Of a DNA stretch of 64,000 bases, positions 38,441-51,464 are shown one piece after another. Where the stretch lies: positions 51,656,355-51,720,354 of the forward strand of contig CM068830.1 in assembly GCA_028554795.2 (NCBI GenBank). The letters run 5' to 3'. This DNA comes from Sinohyriopsis cumingii. Taxonomy: Eukaryota > Mollusca > Bivalvia > Unionida > Unionidae. Under the pieces are notes generated by a model. That model did not search any database, had not been told where the DNA came from, and saw nothing but the letters and a program-made list of their open reading frames with translations. Each line of letters opens with the position of its first letter. The first letter of the stretch is position 1. The translations under genes were made by a program, and so were the position numbers.

Positions 38441-40595
38441 TGCATGCATCCTCGTTTACCGATCCGATACATTCACTATTAAGCGTCATCCTCTTCTCTG
38501 TTACTGTCTGTGTAAAAACGTAGCTATCAAGTGGCAGGACTCTCGACCAAATATATTATCGAGACCAGTGCGATATCGCGGCTGAGAATAATGTAAATGT
38601 ATAGTAAAAATCATGAGGTATCGCTCGCGCTTTTGCGAAGAAGTTTCTAAACTTCTGAGAAGAAGTTTTTAAGCTTCATCATATCAATGTCCCCTGAATA
38701 CCAAGCCTGGTGGATGTTTCTTAGCGTGTGTGTATCAACACCATTAAACATCAAAAGAATGTTGCAGTTATTTATGATCACTTTAGGTATTTTCACATAT
38801 CGCTGAGTAACATATATAATACCGGTGTTTTTGTGTCTGCCTCGGGAAAATATCCGAACTGAATTCGATTGTTTGTCTAGTATCACATCATCGTATACTA
38901 CGAGAATGTTTATACCTCGTTGAGATCATCTACCAACGGTGCATCGTTGATCATAATAAAATCAATACGATCACTACCATCCTCGTCCAAGTAGAAATAG
39001 CCTCTTACCAGAAACTTATAGACCTATGATAATTGCTCTGATAGAATTTGGTAGCGCTCGATGATGCTTGACTGGATCTTGTTTTTCTATTGCTGAGAAG
39101 TCAATGAGGTCCATGTTGTTTGCTGTTGTTGTTGTTGTGCGGTTTAACGCAATGTTTCAGCATACGATAGGCTATACATGGCGGCCAGAACTAATGGTAG
39201 AAGAAGAACCCAGAAAACCCCTCGATAGAACCACCGACCCACGAAAAACTACTGTCAAGCTTTCTCACATACCCACATTGGCCGAATCCGAGACTCGAAC
39301 CCACGCAGACTGAGGTGACATAGCAGTGTTCCGTAACGATAAGCGCTTTAGACAACTCGGGGCCCCTCGAAGAAATATAATAAGTAGATGGCATTATATT
39401 GTATTCTATGCAGAGCACCCACCAATACCAGTGAAATAAGTACAATAACGACGAGGAATAGAAAGCGTGCACTTACAGGCAAGAGTGTGAAATGTGGTAA
39501 AAAACTTCAAATGCATTCTTCATGCAACAGGCGGGGATATCACTGCTTCACTGGGAAAATTACCAGGGGCTCGATGGACTAGGTGTCCTGGCGAGAAGCA
39601 TCTTCCTGGATATAATTATCGTGGTCCTTCAACCCGTCTTGATATCCTACTTGACGAGAAAAATCAAACAAGACCTGAAGGGCATCCATTATATATGATT
39701 GATCAAGCGATCCATGTTCATGACCTTGGGAATAAAATTCCAAACAACGACATATTGCAGACGTGAAGTTGATTCAGACTCTAAAGTCTGTAAAAGATAA
39801 ATATCTCAGAGAATCGTTTGCTAATTTTAATAACGTCTGCGATGAATGGTATACTAGTGCTAGGGTCCTGTATTTAAACATGGATAACTATTATATGGAC
39901 TATTATAGCCCAAGAGGATATTGGAGGGGTAGAGCAGCGATTAGTAAACTTGCTGATGCAGCAGGGGTCGCACGTTCTGTTACTGAAATTTGGTTAGCAC
40001 GACAGGCAATATGGCACATTTATTGCCACCACCTAAACAAATTCAGTACGCACATTTTGATGTCAACACTCGGAAAGAAGTTCATCAAGTAGATATTTTG
40101 TTTTTACCACATGATACTATTAAAACTGGTAGACGTCAATCGCGCACATCAAAGTACGCGTTGACTGTTGCTGACGTTGCAGGTAGATATAAAGAATCAG
40201 AACAACTATCAACAAAGACAGCAACTAAAGTTCAATCTACTTTTGAACGAATTTATGAACGTGGCGGCCTGCGATGGCCACAGTCATTACATGTTGATCC
40301 TTGCGGAGAGTTTCTTGGTGCAATAACATCTCCGATGCAATAACATAACAACACAATCAGACGATGGCACACTGCGATTCATTGTGATCAGGCAATCGTT
40401 GAATGATTCTATCGAACACATGCTGAACGGTTGTTTTGATATAAATGTGCGCAAGGGGACAGGAAATGGAAAAACAAAAACAGATGCAAATGCAGTTTGA
40501 TAAGGAAGAAAGAGAGACAGAAAGACAAATGCAGTTATAAAGAGAACAAATACAGTTACAGAAAGAGCAAATTTATTTACAGTAATAGGTTCAAA
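38440..40595 (+). mobile_element. Polinton/adintovirus-like fossil, block 2
   Basis: Minus-strand packaging ATPase C-terminal part (38647-38886, with GRHKNTGIIYVTQRY), SINE at 39.12-39.37 kb, plus-strand DUF5679/PLA2-like minor-capsid part (39388-39766), plus-strand integrase part (about 39.89-40.4 kb; YYSPRGYWRG, HQVDILFLPHDT, RWPQSLHVD) and a Gln-rich tail. Broken, several breaks, same state as the other blocks. In the family the integrase inserts the element and the ATPase packages its DNA. Confidence 0.8.
39121..39367 (-). mobile_element. SINE in fossil block 2
   Basis: Same tRNA-derived SINE at the orthologous site, with (TTG)n at its left edge on the plus strand. Confidence 0.8.
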
Positions 40596-40791
40596 GGTTG
40601 ACTATGTAGAGAGCGAGAGAGAGAGAGAGAGATTATAGAATGTAATAAAATAATGACTATAATGTCCTTTTATTATCTTCAATGAAACAATTTATTAAGT
40701 CATTACATACAACAATGGATACAAAAATGATTCAAAAATCACGTGCTATTCCTTTCTTTTTCGTCTCCGTCTTTGGTTCTATGAGATTTTC

Positions 40792-41401
40792 CTAATATCT
40801 GTAAAAGAAATGAGAGGCATTAAGAGCATTTCCACTGGTTGAGTTGCAAAAATAAAGTACAGTATTGGTTTTCTAAGGATATGCATCTTGAAAACTAATT
40901 TGCTTTGTTCATTCGAATCTAAAGAGCTAATAAATGTAGAGAATAACTTGAAAATCAGGTTGATAAGCTAATGTTTAAGTCAAACTCGTATATCAGACAT
41001 AAGATGTGAAAACATGTTACGAGCAAGACTGATATTTCTTACTTTCCATGGCGTTTGCTGTATCCGTAGCCACCTCTACCCCAGCCAAATCCACCTCCGA
41101 ATCCTCCAATTCCTCCGCCGAATCCTAAACCCCACCCCTTGCCTCCGCTGTATCCTCCATATCCCTCATATCCACCGCCGAATCCCAATCCCCAGCCCAA
41201 GCCCCTGCCGCTACTATATCCACCATATCCTCCATAGCCACCGTGACCTCCATATCCTCCATAACCGCCGTAGCCACCATAGCCACCATAGCCGACATGT
41301 CCGCCGTAGCCACCATAACCGCCATAGCCGTCATGGCCACCATAGAATGTACCGACGGCAGCACCTACTATGCAGGCTAGGAGAACTAGTGCAGTCTTCA
41401 T
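40792..41401 (-). CDS. Shematrin-like protein, copy 3 (open but promoterless)
   Basis: Coding exons 41043-41401 and 40792-40798. About 121 residues: signal peptide MKTALVLLACIVGAAVG, GGY/GGH repeats and the spliced KRHGKY end, as in copy 1. The splice sites GTAAGA and TTTTACAG are intact, as is the poly(A) signal (40691-40696). Three positions that are Gly in copies 4-6 are replaced by Asp, Val and Glu (HDGYGG, GHVGYGG, GYEGYGG). The promoter and first exon are deleted about 0.9 kb upstream. Changes at otherwise invariant glycines fit relaxed selection on a silent copy. It may be a young pseudogene despite its open frame. Confidence 0.75.
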
Positions 41402-42105
41402 TTCCGTCTGCTAGAGAAAGTACGTTTACAAAATAAATGATAATATTAAATGTAACAAACGTTTTGCTTCGTGGTGTGGTTTATACGATTCCTCCGCATG
41501 CATGTTGATATTACATCTTCTGCTTTAAAGAATGAAAGAAGAAAGGGTTTGCTTCCATAGTGTCCTTGTTGCAAGGTAATTGTAAATGTCTCAATGGAAA
41601 AATAAAATATTAATAATAAAAAAAGTATATTTAAGGTTCAAAAATTGAACTATATCGATTCCATGCGTTTTTACTGGTGCTCAAGGTAAATTTCTTAATA
41701 AAGCATCGATTCCATCACCTCCAAATTTTAGAATATTAAATTAATACTCTCGAGATTATTCGAGCTCCGTTATGGGGTCAATTCCTGGGCACCATCTTCT
41801 GGAACTGCCTAATGATATCGAGATCTCCTATACTGGGCTGCTTGAAAATATACGTGTGTGTATAGTGTCATGCTTCTGAAGGAGAAATATACCCGACTCT
41901 CGCTAAAAGACCGCATGACTTTACAATAGGTTTTGATGGGAAAAAAATGATGTCTCCTTAAGAGAATTTCACTACTTTTAATATTAATGTCCCATCGACG
42001 ACGAACTTCATTTTTCATATATCTTATACCACCCGTCTAGTTCAACTATTGCAATAGAAGAAAATAAGCATTAGTTTGAAGATCAATTCTTGCTTGTGAA
42101 ACGCA

Positions 42106-42264
<159 letters not shown>

Positions 42265-42339
42265 TAAGGTAAGAAAGTGAATGGTCGACTCGACGAGCGG
42301 CCATCATCACGTTTCGCGATGTTAGACAATAGAAAATAG

Positions 42340-44010
42340 CAGATAAGGAAGTTCTTACAATTATAAACACAATGACTACATAAATTATTTTTGTTGTTTG
42401 CCTATGTCTAATTGCTAGTTATTCTCGTCTTTCAGCTAGGTATAGTTCGATTTCCAACTGAGGAAGCCAAAGATGGTTAGAATGGTTGCAATATTCAATG
42501 CTTGTGCGTTCCCATTGAGGACCAAACACCTGACGCAGTTTAAAGCGACATACAAAAGCGCAAATCTAGTTGTAAATGTTTCATGTAAGGCGTTAATGGG
42601 AACTACAGACTAATTACTGCTGCCAAAGTGAACGCGTATGTATACGTTTCCACGGTTTTAAGGCGTTCACCATGTTCCATCACTACGATTTCCATTGTGG
42701 TTAACGAATTACAACCCGTGATTGTGATGTGGATAGTTTCGCTATTTCAGCTGTGAGTGAAACAACTAACATTCTTAAAATTTCTTTCGAATAACAGCGA
42801 TATGAACCAAATCCCGTTTTCGTTAATTTTGCTGACCGGCATGATGCTATCTGCCGTTAATTAAGTACACGACCTTAAAATCGGCATCAATGCCTACGCT
42901 TGCACTGGCCATATTAGATGTGCAAGCTTCTTGGTTTAGAGACTCACTATTTGGATTGTCATTAAACGGACACCATAATCCGACGGCGTTTGCAGTAATG
43001 TTGCTAAAGAAGGCATGACATGATAGACGGATAGTATGTTAATATTTGTTCTCACTGTTATTTAATTTCAATTGTGAATGTGTACTCCACCATATCAGCC
43101 GACGAATGCCGTTCGTCTATGACATGCGTCGAGATTTTCTAAATGCCGCTTACAGGTACACTCCACCGAAACAAATAACCAGCTTTATCACTGCTTTGTA
43201 GTCTGCAGTCATTCATGGATCATGTTTTTTAGCGAGCTGATGTATTTGCAAAAAAACATCCAAACTTTGCTGCTTGGTAGGCGACCACCATTTGTGGATC
43301 CACTGTCTATACCCACCTGCAGAAAGTCAGGGGAGGGCGGCCTGTTATAAGGCGTAGTTGTCATCAGTTTCATGTTTGCTCTCAGGTGGTAAATGCCTTG
43401 TCAAGATGTATGACAATCTACCTGATAAAAAATTTAAACCAGGTCTTGCTCCAGAAAGCATTTGTTTGTATGTACGCTGGAAAAGTGTACATCGTCTCCT
43501 TTGCACAAGACAGTAGATGTAAAAGTAGCGGCAGTGCAGCTCAATGTAACCGTCTTAACATACGTTTTGGGTTATCCCTGATGCAAAGAAACCTTAAATG
43601 TATAGCTCTTTTGTAAGAACAGAAATCGTCTATTAAGCATTTAAGAGCAAATGACCAACGGATTAAGACAAAATTACAATGGGTACCAAGGTGTATGTAA
43701 TATGAAAATTATTACAAGAATTACCAACGATGCTGTCAATGTTGGCAAAGGAACAAGAGCAAGAAAATCGCAATCAACTAAGCATGAAAAGTTTGCGTTT
43801 TTGAATCACCTGCACCAGAAGCATTGGTACGTCAAGAAAAAGGTGAGCCATGCAAAATGTGCAAGTGTCATAAGATACCTTTGCAACTTATAGGTAGCAT
43901 TGCGATGTGACTTGTGACCATATATTTTGTCTACGCTTGAACAAGGAACATGCTGAACATAGCTATGAGAGCGCAGGTCTCAGTGAATGTATGTGTTTGC
44001 TAATTTGCAT
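42340..44010. other. Unit 3 spacer
   Basis: Spacer joined directly to intron 1 remains by the deletion at about 42.33 kb. Contains degenerate versions of the spacer ORFs (43386-43616, 43651-43893); no recognised gene. Confidence 0.45.
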
Positions 44011-46167
44011 GCATCCTCGTTTACCGATCCGATATATTCACTATTAAGCGTCATCCTCTTCTCTGTTACTGTCTGTGTAAAAACGTAGCTATCAAGTGGC
44101 AGGACTCTCGACCAAATATATTATCGAGACCAGTGCGATATCGCGGCTGAGAATAATGTAAATGTATAGTAAAAATCATGAGGTATCGCTCGCGCTTTTG
44201 CGAAGAAGTTAATAAACTTCTGAGAAGAAGTTTTTAAGCTTCATCATATCAATGTCCCCTGAATACCAAGCCTGGTGGATGTTTCTTAGCGTGTGGGTAT
44301 CAACACCATTAAACATCAAAAGAATGTTGCAGTTATTTATGATCACTTTAGGTATTTTCACATATCGCTGAGTAACATATATAATACCGGTGTTTTTGTG
44401 TCTGCCTCGGGAAAATATCCGAACGGAATTCGATTGTTTGTCTAGTATCACATCATCGTATACTACGAGAATGTTTATACCTCGTTGAGATCATCTACCA
44501 ACGGTGCATCGTTGATCGTAATAAAGTCAATACGATCACTACCATCCTCGTCCAAGTAGAAATAGCCTCTTACCAGACCCTTATAGACCTATGATAATTG
44601 CTCTGATAGAATTTGGTAGCGCTCGATGATGCTTGACTGGATCTTGTTTTTCTATTGCTGAGAAGTCAATGACATCCATGTTGTTTGTTGTTGTTGTTGT
44701 TGTTGTTGTGCGGTTTAATGCAAAGTTTCAGCACACGATAGGCTATACATGGCGGCCAGACGTAATGGTGGAGGAAGAACCCAGAAAAACTCCGGAAAGA
44801 ACCACCGACCCACGAAAAACTACTGTCAAGCTTTCTCACATACCCACATTGGCCGAATCCGAGACTCGAACCCACGCAGACTCAGGTGAGATAGCAGTGT
44901 TCCGTAACGATAAGCGCTTTAGACAACTCGGGGTCCCTCGAAGAAATATAATAAGTAGATGGCATTATATTCTATTCTATGCAGAGTACCCACCAATACC
45001 AGTGAAATAAGTACAATAACAACGAGGAATAGAAAGCGTGCACTTACAGGCAAGAGTGTGAAATGTGGTAAAAAACTTCAAATGCATTCTTCATGCAACA
45101 GGCGGGGATATCACTGCTTCACTGGGACAATTGCCAGGGGCTCGTTGGACTAGGTGTCCTGGCGAGAAGCATCTTCCTGGATATAATTATCGTGGTCCTT
45201 CAACCCGTCTTGATATCCTACTTGACGAGAAAAATCAAACAAGACCTGAAGGGTATCCATTATATACGATTGATCAAGCGATCCATGTTCGTGACCTTGG
45301 GAATAAAATTCCAAACAACGACATATTGCAGACGTGAAGTTGATTCAGACTCTAAAGTCTGTAAAAGATAAATATTTCAGAGAATCGTTTGCTAATTTTA
45401 ATAACGTCTGCGATGAAAGGTATACTAGTGCTAGGGTCCTGTATTTAAACATGGATAATTATTATATGGACTATTATAGCCCAAGAGGATATTGGAGGGG
45501 TAGAGCAGCGATTAGTAAATTTGCTGATGCAGCAGGGGTCGCACGTTCTGTTACTGAAATTTGGTTAGAACGACAGGCAATATGGCACATTTATTGCCAC
45601 CACCTAAACAAATTCAGTACGAACATTTTGATGTCAACACTCGAAATGAAGTTCATCAAGTAGATATTTTGTTTTTACCACATGATACTATTAAAACTGG
45701 TAGACGTCAATCGCGCACATCAAAGTACGCGTTGACTGTTGCTGACGTTGCAGGTAGATATAAAGAATCAGAACAACTATCAACAAAGACAGCAACTAAA
45801 GCTCAGTCTACTTTTGAACGAATTTATGAACGTGGCGGCCTGCGATGGCCACAGTCGTTACATGTTGATCGTTGCGGAGAGTTTCTTGGTGCAATAACAT
45901 CTCCGATGCAATAACATAACAACATAATCAGACGATGGCACACTGCGATTCATTGTGATCAGGCAATGGTTGAATAATTGTATCGAACACATGCTGAACG
46001 GTTGTTTTGATATCAATACGATAAAGAGAGACAGGAAAGAGAAAAAGAAAAGCAGATGCAAATGCAATTTGATAAGGAAGAAAGAGAGACAGAAAGACAA
46101 ATGCAGTTATAAAAAGAACAAATACAGTTACAGAAAGAGCAAATTTATTTACAGTAATAGGTTAGAA
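44010..46167 (+). mobile_element. Polinton/adintovirus-like fossil, block 3
   Basis: Same parts as block 2: ATPase C-terminal part on minus (44209-44451), SINE (44.69-44.94 kb), DUF5679/PLA2-like part (44959-45337; CPGEKHLPGYNY), integrase part (about 45.46-46.0 kb) and a Gln-rich tail. Broken, several breaks, shared in general pattern with the other blocks. Confidence 0.8.
44685..44938 (-). mobile_element. SINE in fossil block 3
   Basis: Same SINE at the orthologous site. The (TTG)n tail is longer here than in blocks 4 and 5. Confidence 0.8.
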
Positions 46168-46361
46168 GGTTGACTATATATATATATAGAGAGAGAGACA
46201 GATTATAGAATGTAATAAAATAATGACTATAATGTCCTTTTATTATCTTCAATGAAACAATTTATTAAGTCATTACATACAACAATGGATACAAAAATGA
46301 TTCAATTATCGCATGCTATTCCTTTCTTTTTCGTCTCCGTCTTTGGTTCTATGAGATTTTC

Positions 46362-46990
46362 CTAATATCTGTAAAAGAAATGAGAGGCATTAAGAGCATT
46401 TGCAGTGGGTGAGTTGCAAAAATATAGTACAGTATTGGTTTTCTAAGGATATGCATCTTGAAAACTAATTTGCTTTGTTCATTCGAATCCAGAGAGCTAA
46501 TAAATGTAGAGAATAACTTGAAATTCAGGTTGATAAGATAACGTTTAAGTCAAACTCGTATATCAGACATAAGATGTGACAAACATGTTACGGGCAAGAC
46601 TGATATTTCTTACTTTCCATGGCGTTTGCTGTATCCGTAGCCACCTCTACCCCAGCCAAATCCACCTCCGAATCCTCCAATTCCTCCGCCGAATCCTAAA
46701 CCCCACCCCTTGCCTCCGCTGTATCCTCCATATCCCCCATATCCACCGCCGAATCCCAATCCCCAGCCCAAGCCCCTGCCGCTACTATATCCACCATATC
46801 CTCCATAGCCACCATGACCTCCATATCCTCCATAACCGCCGTAGCCACCATAGCCACCATAGCCGCCATGTCCGCCGTAGCCACCATATCCTCCGTAGCC
46901 ACCATAACCGCCATAGCCGCCATGGCCACCGTAGAATGTACCGACGGCAGCACCTACTATGCAGGCTAGGAGAACTAGTGCAGTCTTCAT
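46362..46990 (-). CDS. Shematrin-like Gly/Tyr-rich matrix protein, copy 4
   Basis: Coding exons 46614-46990 and 46362-46368. About 127 residues: a 17-residue signal peptide (MKTALVLLACIVGAAVG), a run of GGY/GGH triplets to about residue 68, a GLGWGLGFGGG and GGKGWGLGFGGG region, and GWGRGGYGYS followed by the spliced KRHGKY end. Unspliced, the stop would fall inside the GTAAGA donor. Promoter and exon 1 lie 1.9-2.0 kb upstream (48.89-48.99 kb), and AATAAA (minus) is at 46261-46266. The protein is identical to copies 5 and 6. Likely an extracellular shell-framework protein, by resemblance to shematrins. Confidence 0.9.
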
Positions 46991-47694
46991 TTCCGTCTGC
47001 TAGAGAAAGTACGTTTACAAAATAAATGACAATATTAAATGAAACAAACGTTTCGCTTCGTGGTGTGGTTTATACGATTCCTCCGCATGCATGTTGATAT
47101 TATATCTTCTGCTTTAAAGAATCAAAGACGAAGGGGTTTGCTTCCATAGTGTCCTTGTTGCAAGGTAATTGTAAATGTCTCAATGGAAAACTAAAATATT
47201 AATAATAAAAAAAGTATATTTAAGGTTCAAAAATTGAACTATATCGATTCCATGCGTTTTTACTGGTGCTCAAGGTAAATTTCTTAATATTGCATGGATT
47301 CCATCACCTCCAAATTTTAGAATATTAAATTAATACTCTCGAGATTATTCGAGCTCCGTTATGGGGTCAATTCCTGGGCACCATCTTCTGGAACTGCCTA
47401 ATGATATCGAGATCTCCTATACTGGGCTGCTTGAAAATATACGTGTGTGTATAGTGTCATGCTTCTGAAGGAGAAATATACCCGACTCTCGCTAAAAGAC
47501 CGCATGACTTTACAATAGGTTTTGATGGGAAAAAAATGAAGTCTCCTTAAGAGAATTTCACTACTTTTAATATTAATGTCCCATCGACGACGAACTTCAT
47601 TTTTCATATATCTTATACCACCCGTCTAGTTCATATATTGCAATAGAAGAAAATAAGCATTGGTTTGAAGATCAATTCTTGCTCGTGAAACGCA

Positions 47695-47787
<93 letters not shown>
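47695..47787. repeat. (TA)n in intron 1, copy 4
   Basis: About 46 TA units at the conserved site. Confidence 0.97.
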
Positions 47788-47792
<5 letters not shown>

Positions 47793-48887
47793 AGAAAGTG
47801 AATGATCGACTCGACGAGCTGCCATCATCACGTTTCGCGATGTTAGACAAATTAAGTTCCATAGTGAACAATTAAATAGCCTTAAGTGAAACGTTTAGGT
47901 TAACAGTCTGAAAATCTAAGACTTCATTCCTGCTCTGCATTGTCATTGTATATCTCTTTCGTAGCTTTCACAAGTTACTAGGTAGATGAGTGAAACCAAT
48001 AAAATGAACACCACACGTAAACTGTTTAATATTTATATATGTGTGTTTTGTTTATATGAAATAAACATTCTCATCTATAAGAACTAATGGTTCTAAACCT
48101 TAAACGTCTTTTGCATTTTTTCGTTTTTAAGTACTGAAGATGTATTACCTGTTCTTATCCCAGGTCTCTTTTATTTGATATTTTTCACGATGAATTAAAT
48201 TGGACGTAATTATCATTAAGTATACTTGTGCAATGCATCTTCTTTTCATTTATTAAAAAAATCTGCTTTATCATCCAGCTGTTCCTATGCAACTTTGCAA
48301 AACTTAATATGAAAATAACTAATTTCTAAACACATATGCGTCTAAATACGAACATTGATGATAACATTTAAATACAAAACAAAATAAAATGTTCCTGCAG
48401 AGTATTGAAAAGAAAGGATGCATTGAAATATTTATTTGTAAATCGATATTATGTTCCTCGAAGTAATACATTGTTAGGTGTTGATTTTTCAATGGTCTTA
48501 TTAAAATAAAATATGAGCAATGATTTGCACATCCCTATACACATTTAGAGCTCTTGTAGACATCGTAGTGATACAGACATTGTTTACCGAATGCATAAAA
48601 TATTTTATTCTTACAAAATGAAAATGTTGCTAAAATAGGCTGTGGATAAAGATTTTGTAATTAGATCCAATACTAGAATGGTATGTTTTACAAATAATTT
48701 AGAACAGTATCTTTTTCTGTAAAGCACGATCAAGAGAGGTTTACCTTTCTTGAGACTTCCCTTTCGCGTATAGTAAGACATTCATCTTCTAAAAATGTTA
48801 AAATTGTTATTTATTTCTAACTTTCTAAGGGTATATTATGTGGGTTAATCACGAAAGTTAATTAGCATTTTCAATAATGTCACTTAC

Positions 48888-48989
48888 CTGTATGGTTGGT
48901 GCCGATGTAAAGGACACTAAAGACCTGAACGTTCGACTAAGGACTGGCAGTTGCCTGTGCTGCTTCGTCAGATATGCAGCACTTTTATA
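48888..48989 (-). promoter_or_regulatory. Promoter and exon 1 of gene copy 4
   Basis: Minus-strand TATAAAAG at 48982-48989, start predicted near 48959, leader ends at 48888 before a GTAAGTG donor. Confidence 0.75.
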
Positions 48990-48999
48990 CCAATTTTAG

Positions 49000-51460
49000 A
49001 CTAAGTATCTGTCACATTTAATCAAAGACGATGATTGATAAAGAAGAAGGAAACACATTATTCAACAAGATTAATTTGAGACTTGAAATATTTACGGATT
49101 TTTCCGCATAGCATTTGCAAACATAATTTCACAACAACAACAAAACAGCCACGTCTACATCTAGAGCTATCGTGAAGAGTTTCATTAGCTTAATGAAGTT
49201 TAATTTATTAACCTTCAACATTACTATAAAGACAGATATGTCATTGGAATTTACTAATATAGTAAGCATAACTACTAGCCATCAGTGTTAGCGAAAAGGG
49301 TATTACTGTTGTTGCTTTCCAATTTCATACTGTAAAGGGATCCGACTTCACGATTTCTATTGCTTTCCGCAAAACTTGTAATATTTCAATGTTAATTCAA
49401 AATAAGTGAATAGAGAGGAAGGAATGAGATTGCAAGGATGCTACGGCTAATGTACATTCAACTGACTTTTAATATCTTGTTCCAATGGACCAAGTATACG
49501 TTTCCAATGTGTCTGTATAGTGCTTCATAAAACGGTTATCTCACAGTTTGTAAATACATTGATGCACACTTTACTGATCCGGATGACACACCGCTGCTTT
49601 TAACATTTCTCTTCTTTCTTAATGATAACTAAAATATCAGAAAAGGAAGGTATTACAATTATAAACACAGTGACTGCACAAATTATTTTTCTTGTTCGCT
49701 TATGTCTAAATGCTATTTATTCTCGCCTTTGAGATAGGTATAGTTCGATTTCTAACTGAGGAAGCCAAAGATGGTCAGAATGGTTGCAATTTCCAATGCT
49801 TGTGCGTTCCCATTGAGGTCCAAACACCTGAGGGAGTTTAAAGCGACAAACAAAAACGCAAATCTAGTTGTAAATATTTCATGTAAGGCGTTAATGGGAA
49901 CTACAGACTAATTACTGCTGCCAACGTGAACACGTATGTCTACGTTTGTACGGCTTAAAGGCGTTAACCATGTTCCATCACTACGATTTCCATTGTGGTG
50001 ATTGAATTACAATCAGGTGTCTGTCATGTGGCTAGTTTCGCTGTTTCAGCCGTGAGTGAAACAACTATCATTCTTAAAATTTGTTTTGAATAACAGCGAT
50101 ATGAACCAAATCACGTTTTCGCTGATTTTGCTGACCGGCATGATGCTATTATCGTTAATTAAGTACACGACCTTAAAATCGGCATCAATGCCTGCGCTTG
50201 CACTGGCCATATTAGAAGTGCAGGCTTCTTGGTTTAGAGACTCACTATCTGGATTGTCGTTAAACGGACACGATAGTCCGATGGCGATTACAGTAATGTT
50301 GCTAAAGAAGGCATGACATGATAGACAGATAGTATGTTAATATTTGTTCTCACTGTTGTTTAATTTCAATTGTGAATGTGTACTCACCATATCAGCCGAC
50401 GAATGCCGTTCGTCTATGACATGCGTCGAGATTTTCTAAATGCCGCTTACAGGTACACTCCACCCAAACAAATAACCAGCTTTTTCACTGCTTTGTAGTC
50501 TGCAGTCATTCATGTATCATGATTTTAGCGAGCTGATGTTTTGGCAAAAACCCATCCAAACATTGCTTGGTAGGCGACCACCATTTGTGGATCCACTGTC
50601 TATACCCACCTGCAGCAAGTCGGGGGGGGGGGAGGGGAGGGCTCCCTGTTATAAGGCGCAGTTGTCATCAGTTTCATGTTTACTACCAAGTGATAAAGGA
50701 TTTTCATTTAGATATGATGTTCCCGTCTGGGATAGACAGAGTGGAAAGCTTTTAAAAACAAGTGAAATTGTTCCCTACGAGTTCTTTCGAACAATTTAAA
50801 TATGAATAAAACCTTTGACTGGCTTCGGCAGCATAGCCAAAGTCATTGCCTTGTCACGAAGTATGACTATCTACCTGATAAAAAATTTAAACCAGGTCTT
50901 ACTCCAGAAAGCATTTGTTTGTATGTACGCTGGAAAAGTGTACATCGTCTCCTTTGCACAAGATAGTAGATGTAAAAGTAGCGGCAGTGCATCTCAATGT
51001 AATCGTCGTAACATACGTTTTGGGTTATCCCTGATGCAAAGAAACCTTAAATGTATAGCTCTTTTGTAAGAACAGAAATCGTCTATTAAGCATTTAAGAG
51101 CAAATGACCAACGGATTAAGACAAAATTACAATGGGTACCAAGGTGTATGTAAATTTGAAAATTATTACAAGCATTACCAACGATGCTGTCAATGCTGGC
51201 AGAGCAACAAGAGCATGAAAATCGCAATCAACTAAGCATGAAACGTTTGCGTTTTTGAATCACCTGCACCAGAAGTATTGGTACGTCAAGAAAAAGGTGA
51301 GCCATGCAAAATGTGCAAGCGTCATAAGATACCTTTGCAACTTATAGGTAGCATTGCGATGTGACTTGTGACCATATGTTTTGTCTACACTTGAACAAGG
51401 AACATGCTGTACATAGCTATGAGAGCGCACGTCTCAGTGAATGTATATGTGTGCTCATTT
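49000..51460. other. Unit 4 spacer with conserved small ORFs
   Basis: Three plus-strand frames stand out. At 50101-50316 a 71-codon ORF begins with the hydrophobic, signal-like MNQITFSLILLTGMMLLS. At 50512-50799 a frame contains RYDVPVWDRQSGKLLKTSE. At 50802-50966 a 54-codon ATG ORF begins MNKTFDWLRQ. Near 51.30 kb a frame ends with the Cys-pair motif EPCKMCKRHK. A G-run lies at about 50622-50633. I recognise none of these. They may be exons of a host gene or parts of the virus-like fossil. Confidence 0.4.
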
Positions 51461-51464
51461 GTAT

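Noticed and set aside
39068-39313. ORFs across the SINE copies (also 44633, 52084, 59555 and 31744)
   Set aside because: They translate SINE and flanking fossil DNA and contain no protein family signal.
46576-47025. 149-codon plus-strand ORF opposite gene copy 4 (and its likes at 54017, 61488, 41014, 29757)
   Set aside because: It is the antisense of the GGY repeat exon. The codon pattern of Gly/Tyr leaves the opposite strand open, and it has no promoter or start context of its own.
50622-50640. G-run that might form a quadruplex
   Set aside because: A single run of G with one following G-rich patch; present only in units 4 and 5, and no evidence of function.
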